NCBI RefSeq assembly: GCF_900044055.2 | Contig: NZ_FCOX02000003.1 | Coordinates: 124,001-188,000, forward strand | Direction of reading: 5' to 3' | DNA: 64,000 nucleotides | From: Caballeronia calidae | GTDB taxonomy: Bacteria; Pseudomonadota; Gammaproteobacteria; Burkholderiales; Burkholderiaceae | Shown here: in pieces, positions 43,277 through 52,476 of the stretch | Position numbering within the stretch: position 1 is the first letter of the stretch | Layout of the letters: each line of letters starts with the position of its first letter | Notes under the pieces: model-generated | Seen by the model: the letters and a program-made list of their open reading frames with translations, nothing else | The model's database searches: none | Told to the model about the DNA's origin: nothing | Translations under genes and position numbers: made by a program

Positions 43277-44755
43277 ATGCCCAACGACCCGCGCCGCGCT
43301 GCCGGTCAATTCATGCCGGCGAGCGTGCCGGAGGACGATGCCGACATGTTCGACCTCGCGCCCGTTTCGCTCTGGCTCGAGGACTTCAGCGCCGTGCGCG
43401 AGCAGTTCGAGCGGTGGCGCGCGGCGGGCGTTACCGATCTGCGCGCTTTTCTCGCCGAGGATCCGGCGCGCATCGCGGAATGCTCGACGCGCATTCGCGT
43501 CGTGAAGGTCAATCAGCGCACGCTGTCGCTCTTTCATGCGAAGGACGTCGATCATCTCGTGCAGAACCTCGATCGCGTGTTTCGCGACGACATGCTCACC
43601 ACGCACGTCGACGAGCTGGAGCAGTTGTGGTCCGGCAAGCAGCGCTTCGTGAGCCAGACGGTCAACTACACGCTCGACGGCAAGCGCCTCGACGTGCTGC
43701 TGAAGGCGGTCATCCTGCCGGGGCACGAGGACACGTGGAGCCGCGTGCTCGTCACCATCGAGGACATCACCGAACTCGAAGCGATGCGGCGCGCGGCCGC
43801 CGCGAGCGAGCTCTATGCGCGCGGCTTGTTCGAGCATTCGCCGGTGTCGCTATGGGTGGAAGATTTCAGTTCCGTGAAGGCGCTGCTCGACGATGTGCGC
43901 GAGCGCGGCATCGTCGACTTTCGCACGTTCACGAACGTGCATCCGGAGTTCGTCGAACGATGCATGCAGGAGATTCACGTGCTCGACGTGAATCAGCACA
44001 CGTTGCGCATGTTCGCCGCGCCCGACAAGGCGACGCTCCTCGCGCGCCTGCCCGACGTGTTCCGCGACGACATGCAGCAGCACTTCCAGGAGCAGCTGAT
44101 CGATCTGTGGGACGGCCGGCTCTTTCATCAGCGCGAAGTGCTCAACTATTCGCTCGAAGGCAACGAGGTGCATGTGCATCTGCAGTTCTCGGTGTTTCCG
44201 GGGCATGAGGCGCGCTGGGATCTCGTGCTCGTCGCGCTGACCGACATCACCGCGCGCAAGAAAGCCGAGGCGTATCTGGAGTTCCTCGGCAAACATGATG
44301 TGCTGACGAAGCTGAAGAACCGCTCGTTTTATATCGACGAGATCAATCGCCTGGAGCGCAAGGGTCCGTTCCCGGTGACGGCGATCGCGGTGGACGTGAA
44401 TGGCCTGAAAGCCGTCAACGATCAGCTCGGCCACGCCGCCGGCGATGCGCTCCTGCGCCGCGCGGGCGAAGTGCTCGGCAAGGCGGTGGAGAAGCCGTTC
44501 CAGGCGGCGCGCATCGGCGGCGACGAGTTCATGGTGCTGCTGCCCGGCACCGACGAGCGCGGCGGCGAGACGGTGATCGACAGCATTCGCCAGTTGCTCG
44601 AAGTGAACAACCAGTTCTACTCGGGCATGCCGCTATGCTTCGCGATGGGCGCGGCCACCGCCCACGAAGGCGAGCGCCTCGAACCGATGCTCCAACGCGC
44701 CGACGCCGCGATGTACGCCGAAAAGCGCGCGCACTACGACGGCAAGAACGCGTGA
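43277..44755 (+). CDS. Dual-PAS diguanylate cyclase
   Basis: A 492-residue cytosolic protein. Two similar PAS-like modules (about 25-165 and 185-320) share the pattern SLWLEDFSAV / SLWVEDFSSV and VNQRTLSLFHAKD / VNQHTLRMFAAPD, an internal duplication. A GGDEF domain follows from HDVLTKLKNRSFYI, with catalytic GGDEF in RIGGDEFMVLL, so it should make cyclic di-GMP. The I-site RxxD is missing, so product inhibition at that site is not expected. AAAGGA precedes the ATG. Confidence 0.92.
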   Translation: MPNDPRRAAGQFMPASVPEDDADMFDLAPVSLWLEDFSAVREQFERWRAAGVTDLRAFLAEDPARIAECSTRIRVVKVNQRTLSLFHAKDVDHLVQNLDRVFRDDMLTTHVDELEQLWSGKQRFVSQTVNYTLDGKRLDVLLKAVILPGHEDTWSRVLVTIEDITELEAMRRAAAASELYARGLFEHSPVSLWVEDFSSVKALLDDVRERGIVDFRTFTNVHPEFVERCMQEIHVLDVNQHTLRMFAAPDKATLLARLPDVFRDDMQQHFQEQLIDLWDGRLFHQREVLNYSLEGNEVHVHLQFSVFPGHEARWDLVLVALTDITARKKAEAYLEFLGKHDVLTKLKNRSFYIDEINRLERKGPFPVTAIAVDVNGLKAVNDQLGHAAGDALLRRAGEVLGKAVEKPFQAARIGGDEFMVLLPGTDERGGETVIDSIRQLLEVNNQFYSGMPLCFAMGAATAHEGERLEPMLQRADAAMYAEKRAHYDGKNA

Positions 44756-45148
44756 TTACTTCTGCTGCGTGACTTCGTCGATGCCGCGATTGAGCGCGGG
44801 GCACGCTTCACCGATTTCCTTCCGATACTCCGCGGGATTGCTCGTCTTCAGCTTCTCGAAGCGGTCCACGGCGGGCTGCGCCTGAGCGAGACCGAGCTTC
44901 CATGCGCCGTCGAAATCCGGGGCGTCGGGATAGCTCGTGCGGACGGCATCCTTGAAGCGCGCGACTTTCGCGGCATCGATATGACAGACGTCCGCCGCGC
45001 CGCGCGCGATGTTCGCGCTCGTCATCACGCCTTCGGCGGCCATCTGTTGTTTCGGTGACGGATGGCCCGCAGGCGGGGCGGTCTGCGCGGTCGCGGAAAG
45101 ACAGCATGCAGCGAGAAACGAGGCGGCGAGAAAGTGAGAACGCTTCAT
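44756..45148 (-). CDS. Secreted hypothetical protein
   Basis: A 130-residue protein with signal peptide MKRSHFLAASFLAACCLSAT (cleavage about residue 21). The mature part has two cysteines (DVCHID and EACPALN) that may form a disulfide, and a helical pattern (VARFKDAVRTSYPDAPDFDG). No family is recognised. It ends directly against the convergent diguanylate cyclase stop codon. Confidence 0.8.
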   Translation of the reverse strand: MKRSHFLAASFLAACCLSATAQTAPPAGHPSPKQQMAAEGVMTSANIARGAADVCHIDAAKVARFKDAVRTSYPDAPDFDGAWKLGLAQAQPAVDRFEKLKTSNPAEYRKEIGEACPALNRGIDEVTQQK

Positions 45149-45263
45149 GCGGATATGAATTTCGATTTGTCTGCGGGGTAAAAAAATTATAGGTGAAGCC
45201 CTCTGTATCGAACGCCTGTTATGGCAAAGATGCGTCGATAGCGCGTGCTAGAATCGATTTTCA

Positions 45264-45965
45264 ATGCCGTTCTCAGACAGAAAAATGAAAAAAGGAAGCA
45301 AGGCCGCCAGTGCTGCGCCCTCGTCGACCACAGCAGAAGGGCGGCGCAAGTACGATCCTGAGGAGACCAAGCGGAACATTCTGGACATCGCCACGCAGGA
45401 GTTCTCGGCGATGGGCCTGGCCGGGGCGCGCGTCGACGCCATTGCGGAGCGCACCAACACCACGAAGCGCATGCTGTACTACTACTTCGGCAGCAAGGAA
45501 GGGCTGTACGAAGCGGTATTGGAGCAGGTCTACGGCGATATCCGCGCACTGGAGCAGGAACTGCAGCTCGCGGAGATGGAGCCGGAAGAAGCGCTGCGCG
45601 AATTCGTCGGCTTCACGTTCGACTATCACGACAAGCATCGCGATTTCGTGCGGCTCGTGACGATCGAAAACATTCACGCTGCGAAGTACATCGAACAATC
45701 GAAGACCTTCAAGGCGCGCAATTCGACGGTCGTGAAGACCATCGAGGACCTCATCGCGCGCGGTGTCGCGGCGGGCAAGTTTCGCGACGACATCGATCCC
45801 ATCGATCTCCATCTGATGATCAGCTCGTTCTGCTTTCATCGCGTCGCGAACCGTCATACGTGGGGCGCGGCGTTCGGGCGCGATCCGTCGGGTGCGCGTT
45901 CGCGCGCGCGTCATCGCGAGATGATCGTCGATGCGATGCTGCGCTTCATGCGGCGCGACGCCTGA
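45264..45965 (+). CDS. TetR/AcrR-family transcriptional regulator
   Basis: A 233-residue protein (an ATG at 45285 is an alternative start). The HTH is in ILDIATQEFSAMGLAGARVD through TTKRMLYYYFGSKEGLYEAV, about residues 38-82. The C-terminal ligand domain includes FVGFTFDYHDKHRDFVRLVT. It lies beside the quinate/shikimate genes and is a good candidate to control them, perhaps through the repeat at 46993-47016. The inducer is inferred to be an aromatic acid intermediate. Confidence 0.9.
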   Translation: MPFSDRKMKKGSKAASAAPSSTTAEGRRKYDPEETKRNILDIATQEFSAMGLAGARVDAIAERTNTTKRMLYYYFGSKEGLYEAVLEQVYGDIRALEQELQLAEMEPEEALREFVGFTFDYHDKHRDFVRLVTIENIHAAKYIEQSKTFKARNSTVVKTIEDLIARGVAAGKFRDDIDPIDLHLMISSFCFHRVANRHTWGAAFGRDPSGARSRARHREMIVDAMLRFMRRDA

Positions 45966-45986
45966 TCTTTTCATCGCGCGAATAGC

Positions 45987-46019
45987 AAAACGGCGACACT
46001 CTCACGAGGTCGCCGTTTT
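45987..46019. terminator. Bidirectional terminator between TetR and shikimate dehydrogenase genes
   Basis: A perfect 11-bp stem AAAACGGCGAC/GTCGCCGTTTT; T-tracts occur on either strand. Confidence 0.88.
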
Positions 46020-46036
46020 TCAGTGCCGTCGATGAA

Positions 46037-46894
46037 TCAGCGTTCCAGCAAGCTCTGGAAGTGCGCGAACATGCGCTCGGCATCCGGCTCGCGTCCCGTG
46101 AAGATGCGCAGCGCATCCACCGCCTGACACACGGCCATGCCGCCGCCGCTCACCGTGCGGCAGCCGAGCGCCTTCGCCGCTTTCAGCAGTTCCGTTTCGA
46201 GCGGGAAGTAGACGATTTCCGCGACCCACAATTCCTTGTGCAGATGGTCCGCCGGCAGCGGCAGGCCGGGCAGCTTCGCCATGCCGGTCGGCGTCGCGTG
46301 GATGAGGCCGCTTGCCGCCGCGAGCGTCTCGCGCAGATCGCCGCCGCTTTTCACGGTGCGATCCGGAAAGCGCGCCGCGAGTTCGGCGGCCAGCGACGCG
46401 GCACGCGCGTCGTCGGAATCGAACAGCGTGAGCTCGCGCGCGCCCATCGTGAGCGCCGCATGCGCGACGGCCGCGCCCGCGCCGCCCGCGCCGAGCTGCA
46501 CGACGCGTTCGAGCGGCGCGCCGGGCAGCTCGCGCTGGAATGCACGCGCGAAGCCCGACCAGTCCGTGTTGTAGCCGATGCGCTTGCCGTCCTTCAGCAC
46601 CACCGTGTTCACGGCGCCGAGCGCGCGCGCGTCGGGGTCGAGATCATCGAGCAACGGGATCACGCTTTGCTTGCACGGATACGTGATGTTCAGCCCGTCG
46701 TAGCCCATGCGCTCGGCCGCGTCGAGCAGATCGGGCAGGGCGGACGGCTCCAGTTCCAGCGCCTGCAGGTCGATACGCCGATACACGTAATTCAGCCCGA
46801 GATTGCTGCCTTCCTTTTCGTGCATGGCGGGCGTGAGCGAGCCGCCGATGCCCGATCCGATCAGGCCGATGAGATACGAAGTCTTGTTGGTCAT
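46037..46894 (-). CDS. Shikimate (quinate) 5-dehydrogenase, catabolic type
   Basis: The 285-residue enzyme interconverts shikimate and 3-dehydroshikimate (or quinate and dehydroquinate) with NAD(P)H. The substrate motif YDGLNITYPCKQSVIP carries the catalytic Lys, and the dinucleotide site is QLGAGGAGAAVAHAAL. It is divergent from quiC, suggesting catabolic YdiB/QuiB-type use rather than the biosynthetic AroE. That choice is from context. Confidence 0.9.
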   Translation of the reverse strand: MTNKTSYLIGLIGSGIGGSLTPAMHEKEGSNLGLNYVYRRIDLQALELEPSALPDLLDAAERMGYDGLNITYPCKQSVIPLLDDLDPDARALGAVNTVVLKDGKRIGYNTDWSGFARAFQRELPGAPLERVVQLGAGGAGAAVAHAALTMGARELTLFDSDDARAASLAAELAARFPDRTVKSGGDLRETLAAASGLIHATPTGMAKLPGLPLPADHLHKELWVAEIVYFPLETELLKAAKALGCRTVSGGGMAVCQAVDALRIFTGREPDAERMFAHFQSLLER

Positions 46895-46992
46895 GCGAGC
46901 GCTCCGGCATGGATGAGCACTGCATGCTGCAGTGCGAAATTGAGTACGTCGCAGTGTGAACGCACGCGCGAGCCTTGTCGGTTCGTGTTTTC

Positions 46993-47026
46993 ACTAATTT
47001 GTACGGTCTAGTTAGTTTGTTATTAT
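46993..47026 (+). promoter_or_regulatory. quiC promoter with possible TetR operator
   Basis: TTGTAC (46999-47004) and TATTAT (47021-47026), 16 bases apart, make a good sigma-70 promoter. An inverted ACTAA/TTAGT pair (46993-46997 and 47012-47016) overlaps it and could bind the nearby TetR regulator. Confidence 0.55.
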
Positions 47027-47144
47027 CTCGCAGAATGACATGGATTGCGCGCCGCGGTTTTCCGTCCCGATGTGGACGTCCTACACTGGAAGGCACCGCT
47101 TTCGATCCATCCCGCGTTCACTGAATTGCAATGAGGAGGCAGCG

Positions 47145-49052
47145 ATGCTGCGTTCAATCCGGACATCCATCGCGACGGTATCCATCAGCGGCACGCTTCC
47201 CGAGAAGCTGCAGGCCATCAAGGCGGCCGGTTTCGACGGCGTCGAGATCTTCGAAAACGATCTCGTTTATTTCGACGGCACGCCCGCCGACGTGCGCCGC
47301 ATGTGCGCCGACCTCGGCCTCGAGATTTACCTGTTCCAGCCCTTCCGCGATTTCGACGGCGTCAGCGCCGAGCGTCTCGCGAGGAACGTCGAGCGCGCGA
47401 AGCGCAAGTTCGAGCTGATGCACGAGCTCGGCACGGACCGCATTCTCGTGTGCAGCAACGTGTCGCCGGACACCATCCGCGACGACGCGCTCATCACCGA
47501 CCAGCTCGGCGTGCTCGCGAACATCGCCCAGGAAGCGGGCGTGATCGTCGCGTATGAAGCGCTCGCGTGGGGCCGTTACGTGAACTCGTACAAGCACGCG
47601 TGGAAGCTCGTCGATGCCGTGAATCATCCGAGCCTCGGCCTCGCGCTCGACACGTTCCATACGCTGTCGATCCGCGATTCCGTCGACGAGATCGCGTCGA
47701 TTCCGGGCGAGCGCATCGCGTTCGTGCAGATCGCCGACGCGCCCCTGCTCGCGATGGACGTGCTCGAATGGAGCCGTCACTATCGCTGCTTTCCGGGGCA
47801 GGGCGCGTTCGATGTCGCGGGTTTCACGGCGCGCGTGCTCGAAGCGGGCTACAAGGGTCCGCTGTCGCTCGAAATTTTCAACGACGGCTTTCGCGCCGCG
47901 CCTACGACGATCACGGCGGCGGACGGCTATCGTTCGCTGCGTTTCCTCGAAGAGCAGACGCGCGAACTGATGGGCGACAAGGCGCCGCCCGAACTGTTCA
48001 ACCCGCCGGCGCCGCCGGAGCACATCGGCTTCCAGTTCCTCGAATTCGCCGTCGACGACGCCACGCGCGAGCACGTCGCGCAATGGCTCGGCAGGCTCGG
48101 CTTCCGGCTCGCGGGCAAGCACCGCTCGAAGGATGTCGCGCTGTATCGGCATGGCGCGGGTTCGATCGTGCTCAATGCCGAAGGCGATTCCTTCGCCAGC
48201 GCGTTCTTTCAGAAGCATGGCCTGTCGTTGTGCGCGTCGGCGTTTCATGTCGACGATGCGAAACAGGCGTTCGAACGCGCCGCGGCGTACGGCTCGAAGC
48301 CGTTTTCGGGGCGCGTCGGCCCGAACGAGCGCGTGGTGCCGGGCGTGCAGTCGCCCGACGGCAGTCTCGACTATTTCGTCGACGAAGCGCCCGGCGCGCC
48401 GACGCTGTGGGAATCGGATTTCATCCTGACCGACATCGACGGGCCATACGAAGTCGGACCGCTTTCGCGCATCGATCACGTGTGTCTGTCGCTGCCCGCC
48501 GATGCGCTCGATACGTGGGTGCTGTTCTTCCGCAGCGCGTTCGGCTTCGAAACGGAGGCCGCCGTGCTCGTGCCCGATCCGTACGGTCTCGTGCGCAGCC
48601 GCGCCGTGAGAAGCCGCGACGGCTCGGTGCGCATCGCGCTGAACGCGTCGATGGACCGCTATACGGCGGTGTCGGAATCGCTGTCGACGTATCGCGGCTC
48701 GGGATTGAATCACGTCGCGTTCAGCACGCCCGATATCTTCGATGCGATTCCGCGCCTCGAAGCCGACGGCGTGAAGTTCCTGCGCATCCCGCGCAATTAC
48801 TACGATGATCTCGTCGCGCGCTTTGGCCTGCCGGACGAGCTGATCGACACGATGCACGAGCACAACATCCTCTACGATCGCGACGAGCGCGGCGGCGAGT
48901 TCTTCCACGCGTACACGGAGCAGCTCGATCAGCGCTTCTTCCTGGAGGTGATCGAGCGGCGCGGCGGTTACGACGGCTACGGCGCGGCCAACGCGGCGGT
49001 GCGGCTCGCGGCGCATGCGCAACAGCAGCAGCGCGCGCGTCGGGCGGCGTGA
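47145..49052 (+). CDS. quiC: 3-dehydroshikimate dehydratase, bacterial two-domain (QuiC1) type
   Basis: The ATG at 47145, with GAGGAGG upstream, gives 635 residues, the length of QuiC1 of Pseudomonas. The N-terminal TIM barrel (about 1-285, with ATVSISGTLPEKLQAIKAAG) holds the dehydratase that makes protocatechuate from dehydroshikimate. The C-terminal half (from about HIGFQFLEFAVDD) has two VOC modules like 4-hydroxyphenylpyruvate dioxygenase, with IDHVCLSLP and GLNHVAFSTPD as metal-side strands. It is often mis-named as that dioxygenase. It joins the divergent dehydrogenase in quinate/shikimate use. Confidence 0.93.
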   Translation: MLRSIRTSIATVSISGTLPEKLQAIKAAGFDGVEIFENDLVYFDGTPADVRRMCADLGLEIYLFQPFRDFDGVSAERLARNVERAKRKFELMHELGTDRILVCSNVSPDTIRDDALITDQLGVLANIAQEAGVIVAYEALAWGRYVNSYKHAWKLVDAVNHPSLGLALDTFHTLSIRDSVDEIASIPGERIAFVQIADAPLLAMDVLEWSRHYRCFPGQGAFDVAGFTARVLEAGYKGPLSLEIFNDGFRAAPTTITAADGYRSLRFLEEQTRELMGDKAPPELFNPPAPPEHIGFQFLEFAVDDATREHVAQWLGRLGFRLAGKHRSKDVALYRHGAGSIVLNAEGDSFASAFFQKHGLSLCASAFHVDDAKQAFERAAAYGSKPFSGRVGPNERVVPGVQSPDGSLDYFVDEAPGAPTLWESDFILTDIDGPYEVGPLSRIDHVCLSLPADALDTWVLFFRSAFGFETEAAVLVPDPYGLVRSRAVRSRDGSVRIALNASMDRYTAVSESLSTYRGSGLNHVAFSTPDIFDAIPRLEADGVKFLRIPRNYYDDLVARFGLPDELIDTMHEHNILYDRDERGGEFFHAYTEQLDQRFFLEVIERRGGYDGYGAANAAVRLAAHAQQQQRARRAA

Positions 49053-49112
49053 GATCGGCCGGTACGTAGCCTAGAATTCAGACATGGCGGGAACAAAAAG
49101 CGGGAGGGCGCC

Positions 49113-49277
49113 ATGTGGGATTTTTCGAGCATATTCGTCGGGCTCGCGTGCCTCGCGACGATCGTCATCGTGCTGCTCGCGCAGGATTGGCGCGACGAGC
49201 ATCGCAAGCGCGTGGCGGCGCGCGGTCATGCGCAACGTCATCCGCTGCGCGAATGGTGGCTGCGGCATCGGCATTGA
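49113..49277 (+). CDS. Small single-helix membrane protein
   Basis: A 54-residue reading frame: MWDFSSIFVGLACLATIVIV then LLAQDWRDEHRKRVAARG and an end LREWWLRHRH. One N-terminal membrane helix and a basic cytoplasmic tail. GGGAGG lies 5 bases before the ATG. It fills the gap between quiC and the next gene. No family is recognised. Confidence 0.6.
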   Translation: MWDFSSIFVGLACLATIVIVLLAQDWRDEHRKRVAARGHAQRHPLREWWLRHRH

Positions 49278-49293
49278 AGCCGGCCCGAAGGCT

Positions 49294-49605
49294 TCAGGGC
49301 GCTTCGCCGCCCGCTGCGGCGATGGGTGCGTCGTCATCGTCATCGTCGGCGGCGGCGCGGCTATTGGCTTCGAACGCATCGAGATGCAGATACAGCCGAT
49401 GCACGGTCTGAAGCTGCGTGTGCGAGAGATGTGACCGGCGCGTGATGGCTGCGAGCCGCTCGCGCCAGTACGATGGCGGCAGCAATGGACCGCCTAGATC
49501 GCATGACAACGAGCGACGCAGCACCCGTTCGAGGTGCGTCAAGTCCTGGTCCGCCAGCAGTGCCGAAAACGCGCCCTGCGGCTTGATATCGGGGATGTGG
49601 TCCAT
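49294..49605 (-). CDS. Conserved hypothetical protein with acidic tail
   Basis: A 103-residue protein, MDHIPDIKPQGAFSALLADQ onward, with LTHLERVLRRSLSCDLGG and LLPPSYWRERLAAITRRSHL. The C-terminus has a run of six aspartates. No signal peptide or membrane helix. It may be a small DNA- or protein-binding protein, but nothing in the sequence decides this. Confidence 0.7.
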   Translation of the reverse strand: MDHIPDIKPQGAFSALLADQDLTHLERVLRRSLSCDLGGPLLPPSYWRERLAAITRRSHLSHTQLQTVHRLYLHLDAFEANSRAAADDDDDDAPIAAAGGEAP

Positions 49606-49766
49606 TATTCCGATGGCGGCGGGGTTCGGCGAAACTTGATAGGTACAAACCCTGTCTTTTCATTGTTTCCCGAAAGCCCGAGTTTCTTCACGCCGAAGCC
49701 GATACCGTCGATAGCGTTTGCTATACTCTGCGCTCGCTCGCCGACGCATCGGCGACGCGCGGTCCG

Positions 49767-49841
49767 CTCCCCGTAGTTCAATGGATAGAACGAGTGCCTC
49801 CTAAGCGCTAGATGCAGGTTCGATTCCTGCCGGGGGGACCA
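49767..49841 (+). tRNA. tRNA-Arg (anticodon CCU)
   Basis: Seventy-five bases fold as a cloverleaf. The acceptor stem is CTCCCCG with CGGGGGG (one T-G pair), the D arm is GTTC/GAAC, and the anticodon stem is AGTGC/GCGCT with loop CTCCTAA (anticodon CCT at 49800-49802). The T arm is GCAGG/CCTGC and an encoded CCA ends it. It reads AGG codons. No integrase or repeated 3' end is seen nearby. Confidence 0.95.
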
Positions 49842-49974
49842 AGGATTCCCGCACGCCGCCCATCGCGGCCCGTCTTCTTTTCTTCTCCCCCCGCACACGG
49901 CCCGCGTTGAACCGCAAGCCGTTTCCCGCCGATAATGCGACCACTTAAGACTCGCCGTCACGGCCCACGCGCCC

Positions 49975-50778
49975 ATGACCGAAATCCAGTCCGCGGTGTT
50001 CGTCTTCATCCTTCTGCTCGCCAGCACGGGTCTCGGCGCGATCGTGCGGCCGCTCCTGCCCGAGGAGCACAAGGCGCAGGAAACGGTGCAACTCGTCCAA
50101 TTGGTTGTCGGCATGCTCGTGACATTCGCGGCGCTCGTGCTCGGTCTTCTGACCGCATCGGCGAAAACGAGCTTCGATACCACCAATAGCGACGTGCGCA
50201 GCTACGCGACCGCGCTCATCGAGCTCGACCGCGCAATGCGCGACTATGGCGCCGAGCTCGATCCCGTGCGCGCGCTCCTGCGCTCGTACACGGCGGCGGC
50301 GATCGCGAGCACGTGGCCGCACGAGCCGCGTCCGCCGGGCGATGACTATCCGAACGTCGAGCCGTCGAAAGGAAAAGCGGACAACCTCGCGAGCATCAGG
50401 CTCGGCGCGATGCTGAACCAGGGACAGCACGCCGTACGCATGCTCGATCCGCGCGACGACTATCACCGCCAGCTCGCCAGGGACAGCGCCGCGCGCTTCG
50501 AGCAGCTGATCGCGCTGCGCTGGAAGCTGATCGAGGAGGCGCACGGGTCGATCGCTTATCCGTTCGACCGGATTCTCGTCGGATGGCTGCTCATCATCTT
50601 CCTGTGCTTCGGGCTGATCGCGCCGCGCAACGCGCTCTCGCTCGTGACGATCATGCTCGGCGCGCTGTCGATCGCCTCGGCCGTGCTCGTGATCCTCGAT
50701 CTCGACACGCCCTTCACCGGCCCGATCATGATCGGCAGCCAGCCCATGCGCGACGCGCTCGCGTATCAGAGCCGCTGA
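49975..50778 (+). CDS. DUF4239-like membrane protein
   Basis: A 267-residue protein with two hydrophobic helices at the N-terminus (SAVFVFILLLASTGLGAIV and LVVGMLVTFAALVLGLLTAS) and two near the C-terminus (ILVGWLLIIFLCFGLIAP and LVTIMLGALSIASAVLVILD). A soluble middle of about 120 residues lies between. This matches the bestrophin-like DUF4239 layout. Function unknown. Its stop overlaps the next ATG (TGATG), so the two are coupled. Confidence 0.85.
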   Translation: MTEIQSAVFVFILLLASTGLGAIVRPLLPEEHKAQETVQLVQLVVGMLVTFAALVLGLLTASAKTSFDTTNSDVRSYATALIELDRAMRDYGAELDPVRALLRSYTAAAIASTWPHEPRPPGDDYPNVEPSKGKADNLASIRLGAMLNQGQHAVRMLDPRDDYHRQLARDSAARFEQLIALRWKLIEEAHGSIAYPFDRILVGWLLIIFLCFGLIAPRNALSLVTIMLGALSIASAVLVILDLDTPFTGPIMIGSQPMRDALAYQSR

Positions 50779-51530
50779 TGCACTACGACGATTCGCGCCT
50801 CGTCGCGCTTTACGACGCACTCAATCCCTTCGCCGCCGATACCGCGTTCTATCTGGCGCTGGCGCAACCGGCGCGGCATGTCGTCGATCTCGGCTGCGGC
50901 ACGGGACTCTTCGCGTGCGAACTGGCGAAGCGCGGCCAGAGCGTGACGGGCATCGATCCGTCGGCGACGATGCTGCGCGTCGCGCGCTCGCGTCCGTATG
51001 GCAACGAGGTGACGTGGATCGAAGGCGATGCGAGCGCGCTGCCGTTCGTCGGCGCGGCGGATCTGCTCGTGATGACGGGACACGTCGCGCAGGTCTTCAT
51101 CGACGATGCATCGTTGCTCGCGACGCTCACGGCCGCCCGTCGCGCGCTGCGGCCCGGCGGCGCGATCGCGTTCGAAAGCCGCAATCCGGCGGCGCGCGCG
51201 TGGCAGAACTGGACGCCCGAGGGTTCGGCAAGACGCATCGAAGCGCCGGACGGAAGGACGGTCGAAGTGTGGCAGGAACTGCACGCGGAACCCGATCCGC
51301 TCGCGACCGGGCGCGTCGCGTTCACGACGCACTATCGATTCATGCCGAAGCCCGGGACCGACATCGCCGAAGAAACGCTGAGCGCGCAAAGCGAGTTGCG
51401 CTTTCGCGCGCAAGACGAGCTGACGCGCCTGCTGACGAAAGCGGGTTTCGCGCGTATCGACTGGTACGGAGACTGGGATCGCGCGCCGGTGGATGAGACG
51501 AGCCGCGAGCTGATCGCGGTGGCGCGCTGA
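50778..51530 (+). CDS. SAM-dependent class I methyltransferase
   Basis: A 250-residue protein with SAM-binding motif I HVVDLGCGTGLFACELAKRG near residues 33-52, motif II VTGIDPSATMLRVAR, and a later LRPGGAIAFESRNP. The substrate cannot be read. Translationally coupled to the membrane protein upstream. Confidence 0.9.
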   Translation: MHYDDSRLVALYDALNPFAADTAFYLALAQPARHVVDLGCGTGLFACELAKRGQSVTGIDPSATMLRVARSRPYGNEVTWIEGDASALPFVGAADLLVMTGHVAQVFIDDASLLATLTAARRALRPGGAIAFESRNPAARAWQNWTPEGSARRIEAPDGRTVEVWQELHAEPDPLATGRVAFTTHYRFMPKPGTDIAEETLSAQSELRFRAQDELTRLLTKAGFARIDWYGDWDRAPVDETSRELIAVAR

Positions 51531-51583
51531 AATCCGAAGCTGTAGACGAAGCCAAAGCCGCCGCGCGGACGCGGCAGCGCGAA

Positions 51584-51766
51584 TCAGAACTCGACGACGA
51601 CGAAATCGGCCTTGCCCACGTCGCACAGCGGGCAGCGCCAGTCGGCGGGGATGTCGTCGAAACGGGTGCCGGCGGCGATGCCTTCGTCCGGCAGGCCTTC
51701 TTCCTCGTTGTAGATCCAGCCGCAAATCAGACAGACCCAGCTTTTGTATTCGATGACTTCGCTCAC
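51584..51766 (-). CDS. Rubredoxin
   Basis: A 60-residue protein from a GTG start. The two iron-binding knuckles are CLICGW and CPLC, around the typical DEGIAAGTRFDDIPADWR. It is a one-electron carrier with a single Fe(Cys)4 centre. A partner reductase or hydroxylase is not adjacent. Confidence 0.95.
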   Translation of the reverse strand: MSEVIEYKSWVCLICGWIYNEEEGLPDEGIAAGTRFDDIPADWRCPLCDVGKADFVVVEF

Positions 51767-52014
51767 GACAGACTCTTGATTCGAAAGGAATAAACGGACG
51801 GCGTGCGGCTTTCGGGACGCGCGGCGCGGCGACCCGGCATCTTACAGGAATCGGCGCCGGCGTTCCCCGATCGCGCCGCCAAGCGCGACGCCGTGCCGCA
51901 TTGCGTGATCCGCAGGATCGTACGGATACGCCGTCGCGAAAGCCCGGTGTATGCTTTTCGGGGCTCCGGCGCCGACTTCGCGCCAACGACCGGTTTCACA
52001 ACATGGAGAGAACG

Positions 52015-52422
52015 ATGAACAAAAAGCTCTTGGGCGCGATGCTGACTGGCGCAATCCTGCTCACGCAATACGCCGGCGCGGCGCATGCGCAGGCGCGCGT
52101 CTATTTCATCGAGCCGAAGGACGGCGCGACGGTGACGAGCCCCGTGCACGTGAAATTCGGCGTCGACGGGATGTCGGTGGCGCCTGCGGGCACGATGACC
52201 GATGGCACCGGCCATCACCATCTGCTGATCGATAGCAAGCCGCTACCGAAGGGCACGGTGATTCCGGCGAACGACACGTCGCTGCACTTCGGCAAGGGCC
52301 AGACCGAAGCCGACGTGAAGCTGCCGCCCGGCGATCACACGCTGACGATGCAGTTCGGCGACGGCGCGCATCGCTCCTACGGGCCGGACATGGCGCAGAC
52401 GATCAAGGTGCACGTCAAGTAA
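52015..52422 (+). CDS. Secreted DUF4399 protein
   Basis: The ATG at 52015, with GGAGAG upstream, gives 135 residues with a signal peptide (about 25 residues, ending AHAQ). The mature part ARVYFIEPKDGATVTSPVHV, GTGHHHLLID and GDHTLTMQFGDGAHRSYGP is the DUF4399 pattern, an immunoglobulin-like periplasmic domain with a possible metal-binding His cluster. Function unknown. A terminator follows. Confidence 0.9.
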   Translation: MNKKLLGAMLTGAILLTQYAGAAHAQARVYFIEPKDGATVTSPVHVKFGVDGMSVAPAGTMTDGTGHHHLLIDSKPLPKGTVIPANDTSLHFGKGQTEADVKLPPGDHTLTMQFGDGAHRSYGPDMAQTIKVHVK

Positions 52423-52444
52423 CGGCGCATCGCACGCAGGACAG

Positions 52445-52476
52445 GGCCGCCGCGGATCGCTCCGGGCGGCCTTTTT
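52445..52476 (+). terminator. Terminator after DUF4399 gene
   Basis: GGCCGCC pairs with GGCGGCC around a 13-base loop, followed by five T. Confidence 0.82.

Noticed and set aside
49767-49841. tRNA-Arg as integration site of a mobile element
   Set aside because: No integrase gene or repeat of the tRNA 3' end was seen on either side; the flanking genes look ordinary.
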